Below the pieces are notes generated by a model. That model did no database searches, was not told the origin of the DNA, and was given only the letters and a program-made list of their open reading frames with translations. Below, in pieces: positions 32,429 through 43,755 of a stretch of DNA of 64,000 bases; the stretch's first letter is position 1, and every line of letters begins with the position of its first letter. The translations under genes were made by a program, and so were the position numbers. Source of the DNA: Limnanthes douglasii subsp. nivea (taxonomy: Eukaryota; Streptophyta; Magnoliopsida; Brassicales; Limnanthaceae); contig JAUPFV010000001.1 in NCBI GenBank assembly GCA_036936605.1, forward strand, positions 348,079,081 through 348,143,080. The letters are read 5' to 3'.

Positions 32429-33960
32429 GTGATGGAATTGACTAGGTCAGGAATCGAGAGAGAGAGAACATGGCAGTCCCTTACGGGAAAAGAGGGCAAG
32501 GCAATTAAGGAATTCAGAAGAATTCATCCAATGGCGAAGCCGTCATATGAGCTGATCAAGTTGACCATCCAGAGGTTTATGGAACAGCAAACGAGACTGA
32601 CAACCAGTTTCATGTTAATGCTGAGAGAACGATGGTGGACATGTGGATACTCAGATAAGAAAATCAAGCACGAGCAGCAACGGGTTGCTAAGTGGCAGTA
32701 GGATAGATATCGGGAGGTCAAGCAGCGTTTTGATCAAATCGTTCAAATGCTCGGGTTCTTGAGCGAGAAGGTCCTCCAAGGGGGCATTATTAGACAAAAT
32801 TTCCTACTAGAAAATGATGGGGATGACCTCAAACAAAAAATCAAGAGTCGCATTCACAGAGACGAGTGTACTGGTGAGAGTAAGTGCAAAATACAAACGA
32901 CAAAAAGAGCAACGAATTCTCACAGGGGAGACTTATCCATTAATTGATCGGGAGAATGAAGTAATTAAGGCAGCTGAGTATGACCAGGGAAGACCCACTA
33001 TGGCTGCGTATGTTTTGCACGAATCCCCATTCATGAAGAGCATCCTCGATGGGAAACTTCCACGGAAATTTGACCCGCACGAGATGGATTTGTACGATAG
33101 GTCAGAAGATTTGAGTACCACCTCGAACAATTTAAGACCATGATGATGATGTTCATTCCTGATGATGTATTGATTTGTAGAGTGTTTTCAGTGACATTCA
33201 AAGGATAACCTTCAGAAATGGTCGATCAATGACTTTGAAGGCCTATGGGATTCGTTCAGAAAATGTTTCATAGGAAACAAGGAGCACAAGCGCAACGGTG
33301 ATGTCGTCATGGATTTGTATGAACAAAAGGTAAAGATGCTGAAGAGTTATGTGCGGAGAATTGTGCGAGAGATGAACTCCCTGTCAAGTTACGTTGAGGT
33401 CGTGGTGGTATCGACATTCAAAAGAGGGTTGGATCGGGATGGCCCCCTCTTCATCAACCTTATAAGGTTCCCAATAAAGACGATGTGTGAAATCATTGCC
33501 TTGTCAGATCAATTCATTTGAGTCGAAGATTCAAAGAAGGCGGACCTCACGCCCAATTACCAACACAAAATCCTGAAGTTTAGGTCAACCTCAATCGAGA
33601 AGAAGCGTTATAAGGAGGCACCTAGACCGAACAGACCAAGTTCTCAAACTAGTTGGCCGCACCCTTCTTATTATGAGAATCCAGTTATAAAATTCATGCC
33701 CTTGACGGAAAACATAGCCACTACTTACGAAAAAAACAAAGGGGAGTGCTAAGTACCAACTGACGATGAGTATGTTGGCAGCACCGTACAATTGATCCCC
33801 TTGATACTTTTGCGTCTACCACAACGATCATGAGCACTTAACGGAGGATTGCTGGTAGTTGAAAGATGAGATTCAAATATTGATCGACAATGGGGACCTC
33901 ATCCAATTTGTAAAGCAGAGAGATTATAGTGGTAGAATAAGGGGTACATAACATTGAACC
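32429..33960 (+). pseudogene. TE3 gag
   Basis: The N-terminal part (32429-32950) is charged and helix-rich. The capsid-like part begins near 33000 with HESPFMKSILDGKLPRKF, corresponding to the conserved P....I....P..F motif before the capsid core. Fragments of the core follow in shifting frames (FKTMMMMFIPDDVLICRVF near 33140; FKRGLDRDGPLFINLIRF near 33418). No intact zinc knuckle is visible. Numerous stops and frameshifts. Confidence 0.65.
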
Positions 33961-36900
33961 GACGGATGCATCAGACAAACTTATGGAAAAGCAACAATGA
34001 TTGTGTTTGATTCTTGGAGGTGACACTTTGTCAGGAACCAATCCTGCGACACGGAAGACATTGATATACACCTAATTGGAGGCTCTATATATCACAACTT
34101 TAGGGAGCCATTCGCGAATTTGACCTACAATAATGATGATTTGAGAGGAATTATCACACCGCATGAAGATGTACTAACAATCAATGCCAACATTTTGGGA
34201 GTTATTGTAATGAGGATATTAATTTATAATAGTTGTTCGCAGAACGTTATCTATAAGACAAATAAGAACAGATGCTGGGAGTGCCTCCTTACAAGACAAT
34301 AGACAGAAAATTGGTCAACTACGGGGGGAAATCAACCAAATGCATAGAAAATAGTGAACTATCGCTCATATTCGGGTATGGAAACACCAAAAAAATGATC
34401 CCTGTATTGTTTATGAATTTAGAAGCCCCTAGCTCCTACCACAAAATACTAGGAATATCGTGGTTTCACAAGCTCGAGGCCACAACTTGTTCATTTAGGC
34501 AATGCATCGAATACCCAATGAGCAATTTGGTGGGAATAATAAGAGACAACCAAATATAAATTAATGAACTTTGGGTTATGGGATCACCAATGACTGACCA
34601 AAAGAAATAATTTAGATGTATAGGACCCCAAGGATAATGACGAGGAGGGGGATACCCCGCTCGAAGAGGAAAGTATCACATTGGAAGAGTGCAAAGTTGT
34701 CAGGATAGATAATAATCTTGAACAAAATTTTAAAACAGTCGGATAGTTTTGTTGCAGAAAAACGATGATGTATGTTCATGGGATGCTGAGAAAGTAACAA
34801 GTATAGACCCAAGCGTTATCTCTCATTCATTAGCCATGGACAGTAGTGATCGGCCAGTGAGGCAAAAATGACGGGCTTTTTCCCCATAAAGTAATATGCA
34901 AAGAGGTTGATAAGTTAGTTAAGATGGCTCACATCAAGCAAGCGCAATACTCGATTTGGATTGCCAACCCAATGTTGGATAAGAAATGGCACATTTGTGT
35001 GAATTTCACAGATCTCTATCGAGCCTTCCCAAATGATGTTTTTCCCCTACCAAGAATTGACAAGTTATTTGATTTCACTTCCGAGAAAGAGTATATGTCG
35101 TTGATGGACACATATTCATGGTATAATCAAATATCTATGAATCCGGCAGGTGAGGAGCACATGACTTTTCAGACCCAATGAGGCCTCTATTGCCAGAAGG
35201 TCATGTTATTTGGACTCCAAAATGTTGGATCAACGTAACAGAGGCTTGTCAACAAATTTTTTAAAGGGAAATTAGGCAAACAAATAGAAACCTACATTGA
35301 TGATATGATTGTGAAGAATGACTCGGAGTAGAAACACGTTTATATCTTAGGAATGATCTTCCAGAAACTACGTAGGTATGGATTAAAACTTAACCCTCTT
35401 AAATGTTCTTTTGTTGTTCAAGATAGAAAATTTTAGGTTTTATTGTCAGCAAGAGGGAGATTGAGGACGACCCTGCTCAGCTGAAGGAAATATTGGATAT
35501 GAAACCTCTGAGGAATATGAAAGAGGTTAAACATCTATCGGGACAGTTAGCTACCTTCTCCGGTTTATTTCTAGATCATCGGATAAAAGTCAACCTTTAT
35601 TCAAAATCATGAAAAGGGTCAAAAAGTTTACCTTGACGAGTGTATATGAAGAGGCCTTTCAAGAGTTGAAAGAGTATTTAACATCTCCATAAGTGTTAAT
35701 GGCATCGAACTTGGGAGAACATCTCTAGTTGTATTTGTCAATATCAATTTATACAGTGAGTGAGATGCTGGTACGAGAGAGGATAGGAGTCTAGAGGCCG
35801 GTGTATTACATCAACAAAGGGCTAGTTGATATAGAAACCAGGTACCTCAACTAAAAAAAGTTAACCCTCGGTTTAATGGTCAAATCTAGGAAAGTGCGTT
35901 CATACTTCCAGAGTCACACCATTGTTCTACGTACTTTATTCTCGTTAAGTAGCATACTCCAACAGATGTTTCTGAAAGGCTAACAAGGTGATCGATGAAG
36001 CTTGGAGCGTACAACATAGAATACAAGCCTAGGATAGTGATAAAGGGCCAAACAATAGTCAGTAGAAGTAGATGGTGCGTTAAATGCAACCGTATGAGGG
36101 GGAAAGTTGGAGTAATTATACAAACAACAACTGGACAACATATAAGACAAACAATACGATTCACTTTCAAGGTAACAAATAACGCAACTGAATATGAAGC
36201 AGTGCTGGCATGACTCAAATTGGCTCATATTTGTATAGCTTGGCGGCTATTAGTCTAGTCGGACTCCCAGCTAATAATGGGTCAGGCCACGGGCTCATTT
36301 GAGGCCAAACAGATAAGTAATCAGGGGTACTTGGAATCTTTGAAAGAATGGGAGAGAAGGTTTGATGAATATGAAGATAAACAACTACCATGGTATGATA
36401 ACTTGGTCGCAGATTTCTTGGCTAAATCAATAACTCAGGAAGAATGCTCTCATATTCTCTGGCTAAAACAATAGACTGGAGGTATGCATGTATTGCAAAT
36501 CTAAAGCACCGCACCTTTCCACCGGAAAAAATAGAAGCAAGATCGTTGCAGAACTGTGCATGCAGATTTACGATTCTAGATGACGTGTTATACAAAAAGA
36601 GTGTCACTCGATCATTGATGTATTGTACAAACGAAATTCAAGCAAATATCATACTTCATGCATAAGGGGAAGGAAGGTGCTCATTGTAATTAAATGAGCT
36701 TGATAAGGAAATTTTTACTAACAAGGTATTACTGGCCCAGGTTGGCCTCAGATTCTTAAGCTTTAGTCCAAAAATGTTATCCTTGTCAAAAACAATCAAC
36801 AAGCGACATCTACCCAGTGAGCCAATGAGTATAGCACTGGCGTCGTGTTCTTTTGATAAGTGGGGGATAGATTTAGTGGGACTTCTCGCAATGGCTACTA

Positions 36901-37710
36901 TTAAGCGATAATTTATTGTGGTAGCAGTTGACTACTTCTCTAAATGGGTGAAGGATAATGTATTGGCAAATACGAGATTCTGAGAAATATATGACTTCCT
37001 ACAAAGTCATATCCTCTCAATATTCAGAATTCTAAAGATTCTCATGACCGAAAACGGACCACAGTTCTAGAATGAGGTAATGGAGACATTCTGCCACTAG
37101 CACGGGATCATTCAACACTTCTCCACGTCGTACTACCCCCATGAGAATGGATAATTCGAGGTAACAAACAGATTTATTTTGCTAGGAATAAAAAAGAAAA
37201 TAGAAGGATAAAAAATAAAATTGGCAAGCAAGTTAGTTGAGGTATTATGGGCATACCGGACTAAACCTCAGTCAGCAATAGGAGATACACCTTTCTCCCT
37301 CGTATATGGAATGGAGGCAGTAATAGTGACAGAGATAACAATATCAAGCCATATATTGGTGAATTATTCTGAAGAGATTAATGATCAAGAGCGAAAATCA
37401 TTAATCGATATGATAGAGGAAAGAATAGATCAAGCAAGGGTATGATAAAAGCATTATAAAATCTTAATGAGAAGCAGATTTAACTCCAAGATTAAACATC
37501 GAAGCTTCAACGTAGGTGAATTAGTAATGAAAACGGTTTTCCAGCGAGTGCATGATAGAAACGCAAGCAAGATGGCTCTAAATTGGGATGGACCATTCAG
37601 AATCGTGGTCTAAAGAACATTATGGGGCCTGTAGACTGGAAAACATAGAAGGCATTGCATTAAAACATCCATGGAATGTTAATCATTTGAAAATTTATTA
37701 TCATGTTACT
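33961..37710 (+). pseudogene. TE3 pol (protease, RT, two RNase H, integrase)
   Basis: The protease region at 34120-34560 contains HEDVLTINANILGVIVMRIL, but the expected D-G-S-S site reads YNSCS, so the active site is lost. RT runs from 34924 (SIWIANPMLDKKWHICVNFTDL) with an intact YIDDM near 35293. RNase H is at about 35600-35900. The second RNase H at 36000-36470 retains TNNATEYEAVLA and SDSQL but lacks the first DGA motif. Integrase at about 36650-37700 keeps WGIDLVG, has TENGPQF in place of TDNGPQF (D to E), and keeps the region around VEVLWAYRTKP. Many stops. No chromodomain. Confidence 0.8.
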
Positions 37711-37939
37711 TAAGAGCGGTTGTGCACTCTTTTCCCTTTTGGTGGTGCTTAAGTGGTTTTAACAATGTACATTGTAAGCCAAAATTATTAATGACTTCAC
37801 CTTTTTTGCTAGTGCGTATTACTTTATTATTTGGTATAGTATTAAAAATGCGAGTCTCCCAAATTTATAATTATCTAACAGAAGAGGGAGGTATCACCAA
37901 CTACAATAACACCAAAAGGGCTAAAATAAGCCACGCCTA

Positions 37940-38250
37940 ATTGGCTACGCAACGGGCCATACTGAGCCCTGACTAAGTAAAGTCAATAAAAGAAAAATAA
38001 TGTGTATTACAAGCCTCGAAGGTTATGCTATGAGCCATACTGAACCCGATTTATATAGCTCAGTCTAACGAACCGACTAAAAATTCATAGTCTATAAGAC
38101 CACGCTAGGGGCCACACTGAGCCCAGGTTGATAAGACCTATAGAGAAAACAGGACTATAAGTAATTCGTATAGCCACATAAGAAGCAACAAGATGCTTAT
38201 TTACATAATCACACTACAAGATGCTTATTTACATAATCACACTCCCCCAA
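37940..38250 (+). repeat. tandem repeats in the TE3 3' UTR
   Basis: A diverged unit containing 'gggccatactgagccc' recurs at about 37954, 38032 and 38109 (77-78 bp steps). Just downstream a 28-bp unit ('caagatgcttatttacat...') is repeated exactly twice from about 38188. The region lies between integrase and the antisense gene. Confidence 0.7.
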
Positions 38251-38439
38251 ACAATCTCCAATTAGTTTACATAATAATATCGAAAAAGAACGGAAACAAA
38301 ATTCAAAATCCATATTATGTAAGAGAGATAAAGGTTCACATAACAAAAGCTATGAAACACATATCAAGAATAATGCGTAAAAATTATTAAGTCATACAAT
38401 ACAGTTACAAATCATCCTCAAGAGTATCGCCATCCTTTC

Positions 38440-40202
38440 CAGATGGACCCTCAAGTAATCCAGTCACCTCATCAGAGCAAATGGCAGGGAGGGTCAGTAA
38501 CATACCCCTTCGATGATGGGGGAATTTCTGTAAGAAGGGGGGTGACAACCTCCGTCACCTTCTCCACCATCTCTTGTTTTTCTCTTTTATCATCAGTAAC
38601 CCACAGCTACTCCTCATCTTGCATAAATGTCATGAGCTGATCCAGCTTCATGTCTGTATTCAGTCTTCACAACTTGATTATGGTATCCTTCCAAACCTGC
38701 TCCAGGTGTGGTTGCATTTTTCCCAATGCCTCTTTTTGGCCGTCAGGATATGCTTTCGAAATGATTTCATCATGTTGCCTTTGAGTATGCTCTAGCTCTA
38801 GCCTCAAACTAGTTTCCTCCTGGATAGTGTTGTTCTCAAACAGAACTCTGTTGTTGGTAATAAAAGACTCATCAACTTTAGCTAGAAACCCTAAAGCCTG
38901 GCAGATCAACTCAGTTGCACGCTCTGAAAGAACCTTGTTTTGACTCGAAAGATTCTTGACAGTCTTGGCTAACACCTTTTTGGCACAGATAGCGGCTGTC
39001 GGACGACTATTAAAATTGGTTTTCTCCTTCAGTAACTTCTCACAAAACAACTACGGGGCATTATATCCCTTCTTGTAGTGAGCAAGATCAGCATAAAGAG
39101 TTTGCAAAGAGCCAAAGGACAGAGGCTCGGGATGGAAATCATCCATGATCCTTACATCCCATTGGGTTTATTCTACGGTAGGAAAATACCATGGAGTTAT
39201 GGTAATTATGTAGGAAAGACAATGTATGGAAATCTAAAAGAAATCAAAATGGATCAATTACTCCATAATAAAGATCAACATAAATAGAATAATATACCTA
39301 CACCGATAGTTCTAACTAGGGTTGCAAGAGATCTGACATACTCATGCTTTTATACAAGGTCATTTCAAGATAATTCTTCAACTGCTCAAGCATAAGAGTA
39401 GACGGCTTGGGCATACTTGCAGCAAGAGATCAGTCAGGTAGATTTGCGTGGGAGAAAGAATTCAAAACACTTCGGCCATCAGACGTAGTAGTGTTTGGAG
39501 GGTAAGATGTGAGGCGACCAATTAAAGATTGAACGTTTTTTTTACCTATAGAAATGGAAGCTAAAGGAGGGATGTTCATTTGTTCAGAATTAGGGGTACC
39601 CGAGAAGGCTCGACTATAGTTGGTTGAGTCCAGATGAGGGGTATGCTCTTTACTACCACTCACAGATTCGCCTCCAATTCTACATTTATCAAAATTTGTA
39701 TGCTTATACACAGAAAGAAGGTTCGCACTAACCACCATAGCTAAGCTATCCCACCTGGTAAGGGACTGTTCCCCAACTCTATCATGACCACTATTGATAG
39801 GGGTCTCGTTCTTCCTAAGCACTATTTTCTTCCTTACAAAGCCTCCAGTAGAGAGACTGCTCTGCCCTGTGCTATCACCTTCTTTTCGTAGTGAAGATAT
39901 GACAATGCAATCGCTGGACACGTGTTGTTCACAGGTGGTGACCCTACTAGTGGTGTCATATGAATACGTGGTAGTGATATGGCGGACTAATTTCTTCTCA
40001 TTTTTTTATTTAAATTCGTTGTTGTCACCACCCCTAAAGGCCCTCTTCTGCCCAGCAGCAGCATTGGCACTAGTCTCCACATCTTTAGGCCTTTTGGGGG
40101 CAGATCCAATACGACACCCCTCGGGTTATTAGCATATACCCTCTTTGTTAAGATTTCCCCTGCAACTTCTGCACTAACAGGAACTCTGTGGAAGTATTGC
40201 AA
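38440..40202 (-). pseudogene. TE3 antisense extra gene, 3' part
   Basis: Three minus-strand pieces are visible. 40202-39987 is basic. 39921-39430 is Ser/Thr-rich, with GESVSGSKEHTPHLDSTNYS. 39050-38667 is helical and coiled-coil-like, with AKKVLAKTVKNLSSQNKVL and LRLELEHTQRQHDEIISKA. A coiled-coil C-terminus in a convergent gene after pol matches the organisation of TE4, but the sequence is unrelated by eye and the MFT..ALV..GWLNL start is absent. Stops and frame changes separate the pieces. Between 39050 and 39430 an intron or decay is possible. Confidence 0.55.
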
Positions 40203-40685
40203 CAGTTACCTTCGATTGATATTTGACGTTAGCGAACCAACAACTGATGAACACTTGAACAAGGAAAATCATGCATCTTTAAAGTTAGTTTAAACGAAAA
40301 AGGAAAAAATGGATAGAAATGGTTCATAATGTCAATTTATAGTAAAACCACTAGTATCAATTGGGCCAACTTACGGATTATGGACTAAAGAGAAGAATGA
40401 ATGGCACACCGTTTTGATAAATGGGAGAGATATGAAGAATCATTTATACAGACACACAACGAGGGTCGGTGTTTGTTAGACATAGGAAATGCAATTCAGA
40501 CACGTAACAGAAATAGACTGACACCAATGATAGTGTGCGTGATGCTGTAAAAAAAGTTAAAACATGCACGTGGAAACAGTGTCCTCAATGAAAAATAAAT
40601 ACCTCGGGTGGCATTGTAATTTTAATCCTCCTAAAAGGTAACTTTCTAACAATGGCTTCCCTTTACAAGAACTATGGGGGATCCC
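40203..40685. other. TE3 region before the 3' LTR, with polypurine tract
   Basis: No gene seen. The purine-rich 'atgggggat' (40674-40682) directly before the LTR is the candidate polypurine tract. Confidence 0.55.
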
Positions 40686-41252
40686 TGATAAGGCATACCA
40701 CTATCGTCAAGTAATACCCATCGGCAAAACCGAGGTACCTCGATAATAAAGTAATAATCAAGGAGTATTACGTTAAGATGAATTAAAGTTGAAGGATATT
40801 ATATAAAGCAGAACCATACAACGAATTAATAGGATGTGACACCCTCGGCAAATAGGATAAAAACAAAGACATCGATAGAAGAAGCGTCGGCCATATAAAA
40901 ACAGGACTATGATTTCGTGTGATAGATTATCTATACCCCGGCCAACATTGAACAATAATCTGTATAAAGACTGGTCGGTACATCGATTGATGTTGATCAA
41001 TGGTTATGAAAAATAAAACCACTAAAAATAATAGTGGAACAGCACTCAAGACGTGAAAAATGGATATGGACCTATGACCAACCCTAACAAAAGATAGAGA
41101 TTTTATAGGAAATAGTGCAGTAGGGTATTGTAAAATATATTATATATATAAAAAAAGAGAATTATAAAATATGTGAGGTGCTTTCTAAAAAATGTAATAA
41201 CCTTTATTCTTCTGATTTTCGTCTCTTATACCATCACAAAAACCGCTCACCC
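40686..41252 (+). repeat. TE3 3' LTR
   Basis: Starts TGATAAGGCAT and ends CTCACCC (the final A mutated); 567 bp. TATA box at 40894-40900. Followed directly by the GAAAT duplication. Confidence 0.85.
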
Positions 41253-42866
41253 GAAATGAATATGACTGCCATGTGGCAAGTATACATAGAGATGAGAAGG
41301 ACGCAAAGTTTTATTGGCCATTCTGATGACATAAAAAAAAACAAAACATGGTCACTTGAAATGAAAGGAAAAATTGAAGCTATTTACTAATACGTCCCAG
41401 GAAATAGGTCTTAGTCCACCTGGTGAAGAGGCATTGATAAGGAAGAAATCAAATTAATTGGTTGGATGTGCCATAGATTTTGGTCATCAAGAAAGTCGGT
41501 TAAGGGAATGAAGACCTACTACCTGAAATACTTCATCTTCACATTTCAAAAGTCTCGCTTGTAGGGCTGAGTTTCTTTGAAGGTGTTCCTTTCCGATTTT
41601 ACAACGATCTAAAATAAAGTAAGAAATCGATGGTGTCGTAATTGAGGGAGTGATGATTCAGTGCCTTGAAAAGCTCAGTGAAACCATAAAAATACCTCGG
41701 TCAAGAGAATAGGATTCAATACCTTGAAGACCTTACCAGAACCAGTAAAGGACCTCCACCAAGAGAGTGAGGAGTCAATACCTTAAAAAGCTCAGTCAAG
41801 CGAATGAGGAATCACATAAACCACAAATGTACCTCAGTCATAAGAATGAGGAGTTTGTGCCTTGAACAGCTCATCTAAAATACTCAAAGCACCTAGGTCA
41901 ATAGAACAAGAAGACAATGCCTTAATGAGCTTACATGAACCATTAAAGGCACCTCGGTCAAGAAAATGAGGAGTCAGTGCCTCGAAAAGCTCGCTTAAAC
42001 AATTAAAAGCACCTTGGTCAAGAGAGTGAGAATACAATGCCTTGAAGGGCTCACGTAAATCGTTAAAGGTACTCTCTTAAGGTAGTGATAATAAGTTTAT
42101 TTGAAGATTTCACCTAACATATTAAATAGAGCTGTATTTAAAGAGTAAGGAGACCTCTCTTTGGATTCTCGTCTGCTCATAAGAAAGGGATCTTTGCTAA
42201 AATAATGTGATGTCCTCTCATGGATTTCTACTTAAATCAGATTAAGGGAACCTTAGCTAAAAGGAGGAGGGTTCCCCTCATGGATTACCGTTTACTTTGA
42301 TCATAGGAATCTCGGATGAAAGAGTGAGGTATCATCTCGTGGGATTTCCATCTACTCAGAATGAATGAACCTCGCTTAAAAACATCCCCCTCATGGATTC
42401 TTATTTGTTCAATTATGGGACCTCAGTTTAAGTGAGGTGCCTCGCCCAAAATAACTTCACTTTCCGATTAAAGGGACATCGGTTAGAGGGATGGGGCTTC
42501 ACCCCAAAAGAAATATGTTTATCTAAGTAAAAGGACCTCCTTTAAAAGGTTGCATCTGCAAGCTTGGCTCAGTTGACTCTTGAGCCTGACTAAGTGGTTT
42601 CCAAGGAAATGTAGTACGTCGGTCATGCGCTTGATGATAAAATCTTTAACTTCAACTAGAAAGGTAAAAAAAATGTATGGACATCGACCATTTGAAAGGG
42701 ACGTGAAACTGCAAAAAAACATTGATAGGTAGAGGGATGGATCTACACCTATAAAATTGTTTTCCACGAAATGTTTCAACTTGGGGGTTATAAAAGCTAA
42801 TAAGTTAAAAACAGGAAACATTATGATATACAGATATAGAGAGAAAAATATCACATCAATCAAAGT
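41253..42866. other. right flank of TE3, probable remnant of the element TE3 inserted into
   Basis: No gene recognised. It contains the 60-bp minisatellite at 41640-42075 and, from 42100 to 42500, a looser series of 'ctcatggattt'/'gggacctc' words with a similar period. It ends at the AAAGT duplication of copia element C1. Confidence 0.4.
41640..42075. repeat. 60-bp minisatellite, about seven units
   Basis: The word 'ccttgaa' or a close variant recurs near 41664, 41722, 41781, 41860, 41920, 41980 and 42040, so steps are 58-60 bp with one 79-bp step. Each unit also carries 'aaggcacctcggtcaagag'. Because the unit is 60 bp, the minus strand stays open over several units (42037-41834) and reads as 20-residue repeats (HSLDQGAFNCLSELFEALTP type). 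Confidence 0.75.
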
Positions 42867-43044
42867 TGTTAAAATTCTAAAGTTTTATTTTATATTTATT
42901 TTCGTTCAAAACTATTTGGGGTGTCAAAACAAAATCTTCATGTGTATTAAATTTTATTGGAAGTTTTTTATTAAGTTAGACTAAATGTAAAATCTATCTA
43001 CCTCATATTTCTTTTAACAATTTATAATGTAAAATTCTTTTTGC
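42867..43044 (+). repeat. C1 5' LTR, truncated
   Basis: Starts TGTTAAAATTCTAAAG and shares 'ttttattttatatttattt' (42882-42900) with the 3' LTR. Similarity fades near 43044, where an internal deletion joins it to the pol linker. Confidence 0.65.
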
Positions 43045-43271
43045 GTTAGTAAATCAATTAAATTTGGAAAATTCAAACAAGTCGAGACGTTTTTTATGAG
43101 GAAACACTTGGAATTGAAATGAGAAGGAAACTATTCAAGTTCTTTTCTTTGATAATAATTATGAAAGCGAACCAACTCCAGCAACCGTTACGTCTAAAAA
43201 TTCATCAGAAGCAACTCCAACAACTGCTGAGATTTTGCCAACAGCAATAGAAGCTAATGATGCAGCAGCTC
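43045..43271 (+). pseudogene. C1 pol linker before the TE4 insertion
   Basis: Reads as an acidic then Thr/Pro-rich stretch (ESEPTPATVTSKNSSEATP), typical of the variable segment after copia integrase. It continues at 53707 with the duplicated AGCTC. Confidence 0.6.
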
Positions 43272-43683
43272 TGATGAGTCCGAATTCTGCCTGCTCCCCG
43301 TACAGGGACAGATCAGTCCAACATCTCCGGATACCGGACAGCTCACTTCGAATAACTAGCCTATAGGACTGTTCGAACTATGACAAAAGTACTAAAATAC
43401 CTAAACACTTCTTGACTAAGCTACTTGCTCTCCTACTTAGAGCTCATGGGTCTTTTAACATGACCCGGGTCCATTAAACATGACCCGAAAGCCCATAAGG
43501 GCCCAAACATCATGGTATAAATACCCAACCACCTGCATTAAGTGTGGGTAATGAGAATTAACTGCTACCAAGCTGCTTAATTATCTCTCTACTCTCTACT
43601 CTAAACACTTAAACACCCACACACCACCAGAAAACACCAACTGAAATTACCAGCCTACCCTCAGGAAATTATTGTCCACACCA
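43272..43683 (+). repeat. TE4 5' LTR
   Basis: Starts TGATGAGTCCG and ends CCACACCA. Matched end to end with 53295-53706. TATA box at 43516-43523. This LTR would drive the gag-pol transcript. Confidence 0.95.
43516..43523 (+). promoter_or_regulatory. TATA box of the TE4 5' LTR
   Basis: TATAAATA in the context 'ggtataaatacccaac', conserved in the 3' LTR (53539-53546) and in the TE2 LTR (25025-25032). Confidence 0.75.
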
Positions 43684-43686
43684 AAT

Positions 43687-43704
43687 TGGCGACCACAGTG
43701 TGAG
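43687..43704 (+). other. TE4 primer-binding site
   Basis: TGGCGACCACAGTGTGAG, three bases after the LTR. The tRNA is not assigned. Confidence 0.75.
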
Positions 43705-43755
43705 AAGAAGGTGCCTGAATCAAGCATTCAAAACCAGCTAAGAAAATCTGTCCGA

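Larger units (their letters stand above)
31797..41252 (+). mobile_element. TE3: full-length but heavily mutated Tat-like Ty3/gypsy element
   Basis: LTRs at 31797-32375 and 40686-41252 are flanked by the duplication GAAAT (31792-31796 and 41253-41257). A primer-binding site, gag, protease, RT, RNase H, second RNase H, integrase, repeat-bearing 3' UTR and a minus-strand extra gene follow in order. Its LTRs, primer site and antisense gene differ from those of TE1, TE2, TE4 and TE6, so it represents another family. LTR divergence by eye is far greater than in TE4. Total 9456 bp. Confidence 0.9.

Noticed and set aside
41834..42037. A repeat protein encoded by the 60-bp minisatellite
   Set aside because: The frame lacks upstream coding context; the period being a multiple of three is enough to explain it.
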